A stretch of 64,000 nucleotides of DNA, from NCBI RefSeq assembly GCF_000422665.1, contig NZ_AUGM01000011.1, forward strand, positions 1-64,000, read 5' to 3'. Position numbers and translations under genes: made by a program. Under the pieces are notes generated by a model. That model worked only from the letters and a program-made list of their open reading frames with translations. It had not been told where the DNA came from and ran no database searches. Shown piece by piece: positions 36,303-43,633 of this stretch (within the stretch, counting starts at the first letter, position 1; each line of letters opens with the position of its first letter). This DNA comes from Ferrimonas senticii DSM 18821. GTDB taxonomy: Bacteria; Pseudomonadota; Gammaproteobacteria; Enterobacterales; Shewanellaceae.

Positions 36303-37772
36303 CTACTGACTGACGTTGCTGTGACTCGGCAATTCCGGCAGATGTTCCAGTTCGAGATTGGCTTTGTCGACCAAGGCGGGGGAGAGTTCCTTCTGCACCG
36401 CCACCCCTAATTCTTTGAATTCGGAAGCTTGCTTGATCAGGTTGCCGCGGCCGCTGTAGAGCTGCCCCAGCGCTTTGTCGTAGCTGATTCTGGCGCTGTC
36501 GAGCTGTTTGCCAACCTGTTCCATGCTGACCAAAAAGGCGTTCAACTTGCTGTAAAACTTCTCGGCACGATTGGCCAACTCGGCGCTGTGTTTGCTCTGA
36601 TCTTCTAAGCGCCACAGCTGACGAACGATATTGAGGCTGGTCAGCAAGGTGGTTGGGGTTGCCACCAGAATGTGTTGTTCCAATGCCCGCTGAAACAAGG
36701 TGTCGTCGGCTTTCAGGGCCTCCACGTAGGCGGATTCTACCGGGATGAACATGATCACCACTTCTGGTGAATTGAGCCCCGGTAATTTGCTGTAGCGCTT
36801 GCTGGCCAATTCATTGATGCGATCTTGCACTGCCGCCGCATGCTGTTTAAGCGCAGTTGCGCGTTCTAGCTCATCGTCGGCATTCACAAAACGGGTGTAA
36901 GCGTTCAGTGAGGTTTTGGCGTCCACCACCAGATGCTTGCCCTGCGGCAGATAGACGATGGCATCCGGCCGTAAGCGCCCCTCTTCGGTAGTAAAGCTGA
37001 CCTCACGCTGGTAGTCCTTACCAAGGCGCAGGCCGGCGTTATCCAGCACGTTTTCCAGCATCAGCTCGCCCCAGTTACCTTGGACCTTTTTCTGGCCTTG
37101 CAGTGCGGTGGTCAGCTTGTCGGCTTGCGCGGTGATCGCTTGGTTAAGCTTTTGCAGGTTTTCCAGTTCGGTGCGCAGCTTGGTGCGCTGCTCGGTCTCT
37201 TGGTTATGGATGGTTTCGACCTTGTCCTTAAAGCCTTTCAGTTCGGCGTGGATCGGGGTCAGGATGTGGCTCATCGCCTCTTTGTTCATGGCGTTAAAGG
37301 CTTGACCTTTGCGCTCTAAGATCTCCGCCGCCAACTGCTCAAATTGATTCGCCAACTGCGCTTTGTTGTGTTCCAGCAGCTGCAGTTGCTGCTGGAAGTG
37401 CTGCTGCTTTTCACTGAGGGTGGTGGCTAACTCTTGGCGTTCGGTGGCCAGTGCCAGCAGTTCGTGGGATTGCTGCTCCAGTCGATGCTCTTTGTCCCGC
37501 AGTTGCTGTTGCAGCAGTTGCCGGTTGCTGTGGGCCGCTGCCAGTTGCGCCTGCAGTTCGGCCAGTTGTTGCTGCTGTAAGGTGCTGCGTGATTCCAGCG
37601 GTTGCAACCGTTGCAACTGTTGCTGATCCAGCAGTTGCTGTTGTTGCAGCTGCTGCAATCGGCGGCGCTGCGGTCGTTGCCACAGCACGGTGGCGGCAAC
37701 GCTGACGGCGCTTGCCAGTGTCAGCAGCAGGCCGATTTCGGCAGCGGCCGTCATAAGAGGAGAAAAGTCCAT
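36303..37772 (-). CDS. rmuC: DNA recombination protein RmuC
   Basis: A 489-residue RmuC protein. One N-terminal membrane helix (residues 10-30) is followed by a long glutamine-rich coiled coil (about 35-170) and the conserved nuclease-like RmuC domain with VQGNWGELMLENVLDNAGL and VDAKTSLNAYTRF. RmuC limits inversions and rearrangements at repeats. The coiled-coil DNA has a strong CAG/CTG bias, which creates long open frames in other registers that are not genes. It starts with ATG at 37772. Confidence 0.95.
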   Translation of the reverse strand: MDFSPLMTAAAEIGLLLTLASAVSVAATVLWQRPQRRRLQQLQQQQLLDQQQLQRLQPLESRSTLQQQQLAELQAQLAAAHSNRQLLQQQLRDKEHRLEQQSHELLALATERQELATTLSEKQQHFQQQLQLLEHNKAQLANQFEQLAAEILERKGQAFNAMNKEAMSHILTPIHAELKGFKDKVETIHNQETEQRTKLRTELENLQKLNQAITAQADKLTTALQGQKKVQGNWGELMLENVLDNAGLRLGKDYQREVSFTTEEGRLRPDAIVYLPQGKHLVVDAKTSLNAYTRFVNADDELERATALKQHAAAVQDRINELASKRYSKLPGLNSPEVVIMFIPVESAYVEALKADDTLFQRALEQHILVATPTTLLTSLNIVRQLWRLEDQSKHSAELANRAEKFYSKLNAFLVSMEQVGKQLDSARISYDKALGQLYSGRGNLIKQASEFKELGVAVQKELSPALVDKANLELEHLPELPSHSNVSQ

Positions 37773-37825
37773 AAGGGATAATTAGTTAAACGCGATAGCC
37801 CGACCATAGCGCGAGCGTAAGACAA

Positions 37826-37851
37826 CAAAAAGCCCCGCGTGAAGCGAGGCT
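37826..37851 (-). terminator. Terminator of the lipoprotein gene at 37875
   Basis: AGCCTCGC/CGCGGGGCT stem with a short loop and a TTTTTG tail on the minus strand, about 25 bases past the stop codon. Confidence 0.85.
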
Positions 37852-37874
37852 AGTAAGATTGCGCAGTGAACCCG

Positions 37875-38501
37875 CTATTTGACGATGGCGTGCAGGATCA
37901 CAAACGGCACGGCAATGATATAGACCGGCACCATGGTGCTGTAATAGATCACTTTGTCGACGGTCGATACCTGTTCACCCAGTTGCGCCGCTTGCTGGCT
38001 ATCGGCATCGCACGCTTGTTGCAGGCGCTGACGTTCGCTGGCGCACTGTTGATAGCGTTGCTGTTGCTGATTAAATGACTTCAGATCGCTGCGGTACTGG
38101 CGCCACGGTTGGCTTTGATTGAGCACCATATCTTGTTTGAACGGACCGCAGGCTTTGGTTGCCGCTTGCTTCCAGTCGCGTTCGAAATGGCGTTGGCGTT
38201 CGTTAACGTTGTTGTAGTTATCGATGCCCATCTTGGCGAATTCCAAGTCGTCTTGCAGTGCTTTAGCCATTTTGCTTTTTAGCTGCCAATGACACGGATT
38301 GATCGACTTATCTTGGACCCGTTCAGCGCCTTTCGGTTTTACCGCGCGGTTAACCGGTGCACTGCCACACTGTGGCTGCGCTTCTAACAGCGCGCAGGAG
38401 GTTTCCGCTTGCTCGGCCATCTGCTCGTGAGCTTTCATCGCCGATGAGGCACAGCCAGAAAGCGAGGCTACCGCTAGCATGGCTAGGAGAGTACGCCACA
38501 T
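37875..38501 (-). CDS. Predicted lipoprotein with C-terminal membrane segment
   Basis: A 208-residue protein of unknown function. It has a lipoprotein signal with lipobox LSGC (Cys17), six or more further cysteines (CALLEAQPQC, CHWQL, ACGPF, QCAS, ACDAD), helical Gln-rich stretches and a hydrophobic C terminus (residues 183-207, YSTMVPVYIIAVPFVILHAIV) that could insert in a membrane. It lies 5 bases downstream of the gene at 38507-39694, so the two are one operon. I do not recognise the family. Confidence 0.7.
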   Translation of the reverse strand: MWRTLLAMLAVASLSGCASSAMKAHEQMAEQAETSCALLEAQPQCGSAPVNRAVKPKGAERVQDKSINPCHWQLKSKMAKALQDDLEFAKMGIDNYNNVNERQRHFERDWKQAATKACGPFKQDMVLNQSQPWRQYRSDLKSFNQQQQRYQQCASERQRLQQACDADSQQAAQLGEQVSTVDKVIYYSTMVPVYIIAVPFVILHAIVK

Positions 38502-38506
38502 GCTAT

Positions 38507-39694
38507 TTACTCCGCTTGCAGACGCAGGGTTAGCTGAGCAAACTCAGCTTCCAGGGCGCTGTTATCAAAGACGATGATCTCTGGGGTGCTGAGGGCGATC
38601 ACGCTATCAAACATCGCGGTTGAATCTTTGATCAGCATGCCGATGGACTGGCTGTTGCTGACGGTTGCCAAGGTGTTGTCGGCGGCCTGCTTCTTGTTTT
38701 GCACCAGCAGCTTCGACTTGTTGAAACGCTCGCGGTCTTTTTTCAGTACCTTGCTGTACAGATCCACCGCTTTGAGGTTGATCAGCTGCGATTTGATGTT
38801 GGCTTCGTAGATTGGCTTCACATCTGGGGTGGCGTTGGCCAGCAGCTGTTTAGTTTCACGAACCAAACGCTCGGATTCAAAGCGCATCCGCTCCAGTTTC
38901 GGGATGTAGTTGTAGGTCAGACGATCTTCAAACTGATCGTAGATGTACAGCTGCAGCGCGATCAGTTCCGAGAACAGGCCGTAGTAGCGCTTGGCCACTT
39001 GCAGGTTGCCGCTGGCGTTTTGCGAGGCCACCGCCAGCTGGCTAACCATCTCACGCATGATTGGGAACACGGTCATCGCCGCCATCATATCGTCGCTGTT
39101 AACCCGGCTAAGCAGCGCTTCAATCTCTTTGTTGCTCAGGAATACGCCGTGCAGACCCAACTGCTCGGACACCCCTTGCAGCACCGCGTTGCGCTGCTGT
39201 TCGGCACTGTACAGTTGCTGCTCTTTGCGCTTCACATTGGTGCGCACTTGATCGATCTCTTGCTGTTCGAACACGAACGCCAAATTGGCTTTCATATCGG
39301 CGATTTCAGCGGAGTACTGCGCGATCTCGGCATCGTGCTTTTGCAGCTTGTTGCGGTAGCTCTGGATATCCTCATCCAACATGTCTTGGAACAGGTTTTT
39401 GTAGAGGCTGTTGATCTCGTCGTAGGCGTCTTGTTTGGTGTCACCGAAGAACGCTTTTTCTGGCAAGGTAGTGGCGCGTTGACGCTGCTCTTGCGCTTCG
39501 GTCAGGCCTTTGGCGGTTGGCTGCCAGTGCTCAGACAGCTGCTGCTGAAGAAATTCCAGCGCCATCTGTTTGTGTTCTGGGGTGATGTTTTGTGCCAAGC
39601 CATTAACGGCGCTGACGGCCAAATTAGGGGCAGCAAGGGTGGCCGCTGGCATCATTAGCATCGCCAAGGATGCCGCAATTAGGTGTTTCTTCAT
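38507..39694 (-). CDS. Exported coiled-coil protein of unknown function
   Basis: A 395-residue protein with a signal peptide (residues 1-21, MKKHLIAASLAMLMMPAATLA), then almost entirely helical sequence with heptad-like patterns (YRNKLQKHDAEIAQYSAEIADMKANLAF, given in part; QVRTNVKRKEQQLYSAEQQR). This suggests a periplasmic coiled-coil scaffold. The start is the ATG at 39694; a longer in-frame Met at 39712 would put six extra residues before the signal. No family is recognised. Operon partner of the lipoprotein at 37875-38501, so the pair probably acts together at the envelope. Confidence 0.7.
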   Translation of the reverse strand: MKKHLIAASLAMLMMPAATLAAPNLAVSAVNGLAQNITPEHKQMALEFLQQQLSEHWQPTAKGLTEAQEQRQRATTLPEKAFFGDTKQDAYDEINSLYKNLFQDMLDEDIQSYRNKLQKHDAEIAQYSAEIADMKANLAFVFEQQEIDQVRTNVKRKEQQLYSAEQQRNAVLQGVSEQLGLHGVFLSNKEIEALLSRVNSDDMMAAMTVFPIMREMVSQLAVASQNASGNLQVAKRYYGLFSELIALQLYIYDQFEDRLTYNYIPKLERMRFESERLVRETKQLLANATPDVKPIYEANIKSQLINLKAVDLYSKVLKKDRERFNKSKLLVQNKKQAADNTLATVSNSQSIGMLIKDSTAMFDSVIALSTPEIIVFDNSALEAEFAQLTLRLQAE

Positions 39695-39885
39695 GGGGTG
39701 CTCAAACAACATGGCAGCGTGGTTGCTGCGCTTGGCCTAGACGAGTGCCGCTAGGGTAACGGCGGGCGGGGATTCTAACTCAGCAACGCGCAATTGATGG
39801 AAGATTTTTGTCTAATTTTTAAGACAATTACGCTCGGGATCCGCAGTGAATACCGAGCGCAAAAAGTCAGGATGACAATCTTCGG

Positions 39886-41268
39886 TTACAGTCGCTGTTG
39901 CCCCTGTATCCAGACCTGCTTGACGTTCTCTTTTTGCGCCAAACAGACGATCTTCTCCAGAATGTCTCGTGGTGAATCGAACTCTGGCCAGATCCGCAGA
40001 TTGCCGATAAACGGGCTGGCTTCAACCACGATGGCATCGAAGTGGTAGCGCGGCTGGAATTGACCAACGGCACTATCAAGCACCTGGCCGCCACCGGCGG
40101 TGGCCATCCAAAACGCTTCAACAAAGTTGATGCGAGCGTTGGCGCTGCCGCGCTGGTTGGCCGGCAGATGGACATCGACCCCCTCTTCCCGCACCCGAGA
40201 GTGGCTTACCGCATCAAAAGCAGCGCGGAAAATCGACGGTGATGGCGCCCCGGCGATGTCACTGCCAAGGCCGATCTGCACGCCACTGTCGAGCAGTTCG
40301 CGGGTTTGCATCGCCGCGTTAGCAAAGTACATGTTCGACAGGGGGCAGTGGGCGATACCGGCACCCACCTGCTTGATCTGGGCGATATCTTGCTCGGTCA
40401 GGAAGATTGAGTGAGCCAGTACCGACTTGTTGTTAAGCAGCCCTGCATCGCTGTAGATCTGCACATCGCTGCAGCCAAAGTGTTGCAGCGCGTAATCCCG
40501 TGCCCAGTCGCTTTCAGAGCAATGGGTCTGCATGTGGACATCGTACTTTTGCACCAAGGCCCCCAGTTTGCTCAGCATCATTGGGGTGCAGCTTGGGACA
40601 AAGCGTGGGGTTACCACTGGGCGCACCAAGCCGTGTTGATTGCCGGCCAGACTCTGCACGTTCTGAATAAACGCTTCGGTATCGGCAATCGCTGCGTCGG
40701 TGTCGGCTTCGCGATAGAACTCTGGACACTGTTCGGCGTTGTCCATATTCACTTTGCCAACGTAGGCGCGCTGGCCGAGTTGCAGACAGGTCTGCGCCAG
40801 CACCTCGGTAGACTGACGGTGAATGGACGCAAAGTAGACCGCGCTGGTGGTGCCGTTGGCCAGCAGGGTACGGCTCACGTCCTGATAGACCGGCTGAGCG
40901 AACTCGTTGCTTTGGTAACGGTTTTCCAGCGGGAAGGTGTAGTTCTGTAGCCAGTCGTACAGCGGCAGATCCAAGCCTTTACCGGCTTGTGGCCACTGCG
41001 GTGCGTGGCAGTGCAGATCCACCAGACCCGGCAGCAGGTATTGGCCAGCTTGCAGTTGTTGCAACTTGCCTTGTTGACTCAATGCTTCCACCAGTGCGGC
41101 TTGCGCCGGATCTTGGTCGCTGACGCAGGCGGCGATGTCGCCATGCTCATCAACCAAGATCAGCAGATTAGGCTGAAACTGGAAGTCATTAGCGCTGGGG
41201 CAGTGAAAGGCATCACCGCGAATTGCCAAGCGGATTTGGTCGAGATTCAGATGGGCTAGGTTGATCAT
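39886..41268 (-). CDS. guaD: Guanine deaminase
   Basis: A 460-residue amidohydrolase that deaminates guanine to xanthine. Metal ligands are seen in PGLVDLHCHAPQ (HxH), the later MQTHCSES and HSIFL, and the catalytic Asp in GLGSDIAGAP, all typical of GuaD. Its start overlaps the permease stop by 4 bases, so the two form an operon for purine salvage. An inverted repeat CGCTCGG/CCGAGCG lies just downstream (39831-39859) without a T tract. Confidence 0.95.
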   Translation of the reverse strand: MINLAHLNLDQIRLAIRGDAFHCPSANDFQFQPNLLILVDEHGDIAACVSDQDPAQAALVEALSQQGKLQQLQAGQYLLPGLVDLHCHAPQWPQAGKGLDLPLYDWLQNYTFPLENRYQSNEFAQPVYQDVSRTLLANGTTSAVYFASIHRQSTEVLAQTCLQLGQRAYVGKVNMDNAEQCPEFYREADTDAAIADTEAFIQNVQSLAGNQHGLVRPVVTPRFVPSCTPMMLSKLGALVQKYDVHMQTHCSESDWARDYALQHFGCSDVQIYSDAGLLNNKSVLAHSIFLTEQDIAQIKQVGAGIAHCPLSNMYFANAAMQTRELLDSGVQIGLGSDIAGAPSPSIFRAAFDAVSHSRVREEGVDVHLPANQRGSANARINFVEAFWMATAGGGQVLDSAVGQFQPRYHFDAIVVEASPFIGNLRIWPEFDSPRDILEKIVCLAQKENVKQVWIQGQQRL

Positions 41269-42560
41269 TGCGCCGCCTTATCGTGTGGCAGGATAAAATT
41301 GAGGATCACTGCCGCCAGTGCGCCGATGGCGATGCCGGAGTTAACCAGATAGCCTAAAAATTCAGGCAGACCGTATTTCAGCTCGCTTGGCATCAGCACC
41401 GCGCCCAATGCCAGCATGATTGGCAGGCCGACCACCAGCATATTGCGCTCGGTCAGTTGTACGTTTTGGATCACTCGGAAACCGTTCATCGCAATCACCA
41501 CACAGATCACGGTGAAGATCCCCAGGATCACCGGCTGTGGGATGGAGGCGATCAGGCTGGTCAGTTTTGGCATCAGGCCCAACAGCAGCAGGATGGCGCC
41601 GCCGGCAATGATGGCGCGTCGAGAAGCAACCCCAGTTACCGCAATAATGCCGGCGTTGGTGGAGTAACCGGTCACTGGGCTGCCGCCCAGCAGTGAGCAA
41701 ATCGCATGGCCAACCGCTTCACCGGTAGCGCCGCGGTTTAGGCGTTCATCTTCCAGTGGCACTTGGGTTACCGCGCTAACCGCACACCAGGTACCGGTGG
41801 TTTCCACCAGAACGATCATCGAGATAAACAGCATGGTGAGGATGGCAATCGGATCGAACACCAGCTCGCCAAACGGCAGCAGGGTTGGCAGTTCAAACCA
41901 CGCCGCCTGAGCTACCGAAGAGAAGTCGGTCATACCGTAGAAGGATGCAGCGATGGTGCCAAGGACAATGGCGCCCATTACCGAAGTTAACCGCAGCCAA
42001 TGCAGTTTGCTGTTAAGACAACCCAGCAGGATAAAGGCGCACAGGGCGGCGATGCTGATCAGCGCCACAATCACGTTTTGGCTGGCCTGCTCACCACTGT
42101 AGATGCTGCTAAAGGCGACGGGTAGCAGCGAGATCCCAACCACGATGATCACCGTGCCACCGACAATTGGCGGCACCAGTTTGCGCACTACCTTACTGAA
42201 TAGATTAAGCGGTTTACCCAGCAAAGCGACGATGATCGCCACGGGGATCAGGGCACCATATACCGCCCCCATACCCAGGGTTTTACCAATGGCGGCGATA
42301 GCACCAATAGGAATGTAGGATGGCCCTTGCATCACCGGTAGGCGCAGCAATAGTCCGGATTGGATAATGGTGGCAAGGCCGGCGACCACAAACGTCATCT
42401 GGATCAGTGACGAGGTATCGGCCACGGTTAACGACAACAGGCTGGCCAGAATGATTGGTACGATATAGAGATCCATTGCCAGCACGTGCTGAGCGCCAAG
42501 GGACAGCGAGCGGGCAATCGAGATTTTTTCATCAATATTGATTGGTTGATTGGTGTTCAT
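41265..42560 (-). CDS. NCS2 family purine permease
   Basis: A 431-residue nucleobase:cation symporter of the NAT/NCS2 (UraA/XanQ) family with about 12-14 membrane segments. The first helix carries QHVLAMD, and the family signature region reads GSPVTGYSTNAGIIAVTGVASR (in parts). Pairing with guaD points to guanine/xanthine uptake. I start at the ATG at 42560; the frame is open to 42632, but that leader is hydrophilic and lacks conservation. Neither start has a strong ribosome binding site. Confidence 0.9.
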   Translation of the reverse strand: MNTNQPINIDEKISIARSLSLGAQHVLAMDLYIVPIILASLLSLTVADTSSLIQMTFVVAGLATIIQSGLLLRLPVMQGPSYIPIGAIAAIGKTLGMGAVYGALIPVAIIVALLGKPLNLFSKVVRKLVPPIVGGTVIIVVGISLLPVAFSSIYSGEQASQNVIVALISIAALCAFILLGCLNSKLHWLRLTSVMGAIVLGTIAASFYGMTDFSSVAQAAWFELPTLLPFGELVFDPIAILTMLFISMIVLVETTGTWCAVSAVTQVPLEDERLNRGATGEAVGHAICSLLGGSPVTGYSTNAGIIAVTGVASRRAIIAGGAILLLLGLMPKLTSLIASIPQPVILGIFTVICVVIAMNGFRVIQNVQLTERNMLVVGLPIMLALGAVLMPSELKYGLPEFLGYLVNSGIAIGALAAVILNFILPHDKAAQ

Positions 42561-42743
42561 AGGGACAGCGATTGTTGTGGTAAAAATCGAACGCCGGCTT
42601 GAGCCACAGGCGGTGGCTGAAGGTTGATGCATGGCATCAATGGCGATTGGCGCGGATTTTTATGCGTAGGCTGGGGGTTGGCAATCGATATCTGAGGCGG
42701 GGGCGTTGGTAGGCTGCAAGTGAAATCGCTAGTGAGTAAATGC

Positions 42744-42772
42744 AAAAAAGCCATCGACATCGATGGCTTTTT
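42744..42772. terminator. Original yicC terminator, left flank of the island
   Basis: AAAGCCATCGA/TCGATGGCTTT stem with a loop of a few bases and T tracts on both strands. Read on the minus strand it lies 29 bases from attL. Before the island entered it must have been the terminator directly downstream of yicC. Its stem sequence is repeated at 55287-55315 inside the island's right end. Confidence 0.88.
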
Positions 42773-42800
42773 GTCTAAGGATTCTAGGTTAACCCTATGA

Positions 42801-42818
42801 TTATTCGATGTTTTGGAT
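42801..42818. repeat. attL, 18-bp attachment site
   Basis: TTATTCGATGTTTTGGAT, identical to 55352-55369, which is the 3' end of yicC (reading IQNIE-stop on the minus strand). The island lies between the two copies. Confidence 0.92.
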
Positions 42819-42892
42819 TTGAATGTTGAGTGGCGAGTGGGTTTATCTTTTTAATCAATAGATTAGCTTTGTTCTTTTTGCCGATTTCTGTT

Positions 42893-42917
42893 TCTTAGTC
42901 ACAGCTTTAGTCACAAC
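42893..42917. repeat. Left integrase arm-type repeats
   Basis: CTTAGTCACAG and CTTTAGTCACAAC are two direct repeats 12 bases apart, 75-100 bases inside attL. The same TTTAGTCACAA motif occurs three times inside attR (55169-55239). This is the layout of arm-binding sites of a tyrosine integrase. Confidence 0.6.
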
Positions 42918-43078
42918 TTGGTTAGGCTGTACTGGCGGTTGGATTTAGCGATGACTGCCAACGAGCTGAAGGCTTGTGAGAAGTAATAACGGGCCATGAT
43001 GCGCCGTTATAACAGTTACAAAAATGTTAACCGTACTGTGTTTTAGAAAAATTGGGCGCGGCTAAAAACGGCTTTAAC

Positions 43079-43194
43079 GTGGATCCACCTCTTAACCCCA
43101 TGAACCGAAGGCCCAGATATTGGATCCAGCTGCATCGCACTTGGTGGATCCACTCCTTAGATCCAGCGTGGATCCACTCATCTGGATCCACGCT
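43079..43194. repeat. TGGATCCA palindrome cluster with 12-bp hairpin, origin candidate
   Basis: Five perfect TGGATCCA octamers (starting 43080, 43121, 43145, 43169, 43183) and one TAGATCCA (43158) lie within 111 bases; three are extended to GTGGATCCAC. The last two form a perfect inverted repeat AGCGTGGATCCA (43165-43176) / TGGATCCACGCT (43183-43194) with a six-base loop CTCATC. Each unit contains GATC, a Dam site. The layout resembles iterons plus a cruciform nick-site hairpin. The surrounding 42819-43420 contains no supported gene. Confidence 0.9.
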
Positions 43195-43425
43195 AATGTG
43201 GCATGAGCGATGCTATCGCCGTGCATCGAAAGGGTGGTTACGCCGAGAGATTTCGCTGCTGGCGGATGTGTAGCCGTTTAAAAAAGGGAGTAGCGGTAAT
43301 CCGTAAAAGCGGCCTAACTTCGCTTGCTGAAATCGTGATTAATATAGTGAGCACCGTTGTTAACCAAGAGAGAGCGACTGGCCAATTGCGAGCCTGCTCC
43401 CTTACTTAAATAGATGGTGAAGATG

Positions 43426-43608
43426 ATGAAGCGATTCGATTTAAGCCTACTACCATGCTGTGGTGCTAAGACGCGCAGTGGTGAGCCCTGTAAGCGCTAT
43501 GGCAGCCTGCGTAACGGCCGTTGTAAGTTACACGGTGGCCGTTCGACAGGTGCCAAGGGGGCGGCTGTAATTGAGCCCTATCCAAAGTCTCTCGTGACCA
43601 CAGATTAG
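43426..43608 (+). CDS. HGGxSTG motif small protein
   Basis: A 60-residue protein with four cysteines and one histidine arranged as CCGAKTRSGEPC, then GRCKLHGGRSTGAK. The HGGxSTG motif defines a family of small proteins often found on phages and islands, with a probable zinc-binding fold. Function unknown. I prefer the ATG at 43426, with GGTGA 5 bases upstream, over upstream in-frame Mets at 43414 and 43423. It is the only plus-strand gene of the island and converges on hsdR. Confidence 0.65.
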   Translation: MKRFDLSLLPCCGAKTRSGEPCKRYGSLRNGRCKLHGGRSTGAKGAAVIEPYPKSLVTTD

Positions 43609-43633
43609 CCATCTGAAACTTACAAGGAATGGC

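Noticed and set aside
37363-37705. Several overlapping open frames across the 5' part of rmuC
   Set aside because: All derive from CAG/CTG-rich coiled-coil DNA; translations are Cys- or Ala/Thr-only low complexity.
43052-43409. Two short plus-strand open frames (43052-43273, 43203-43409) near attL
   Set aside because: They run through the TGGATCCA cluster, give repetitive or patternless proteins, and have no ribosome binding site; the region is better explained as non-coding repeat DNA.
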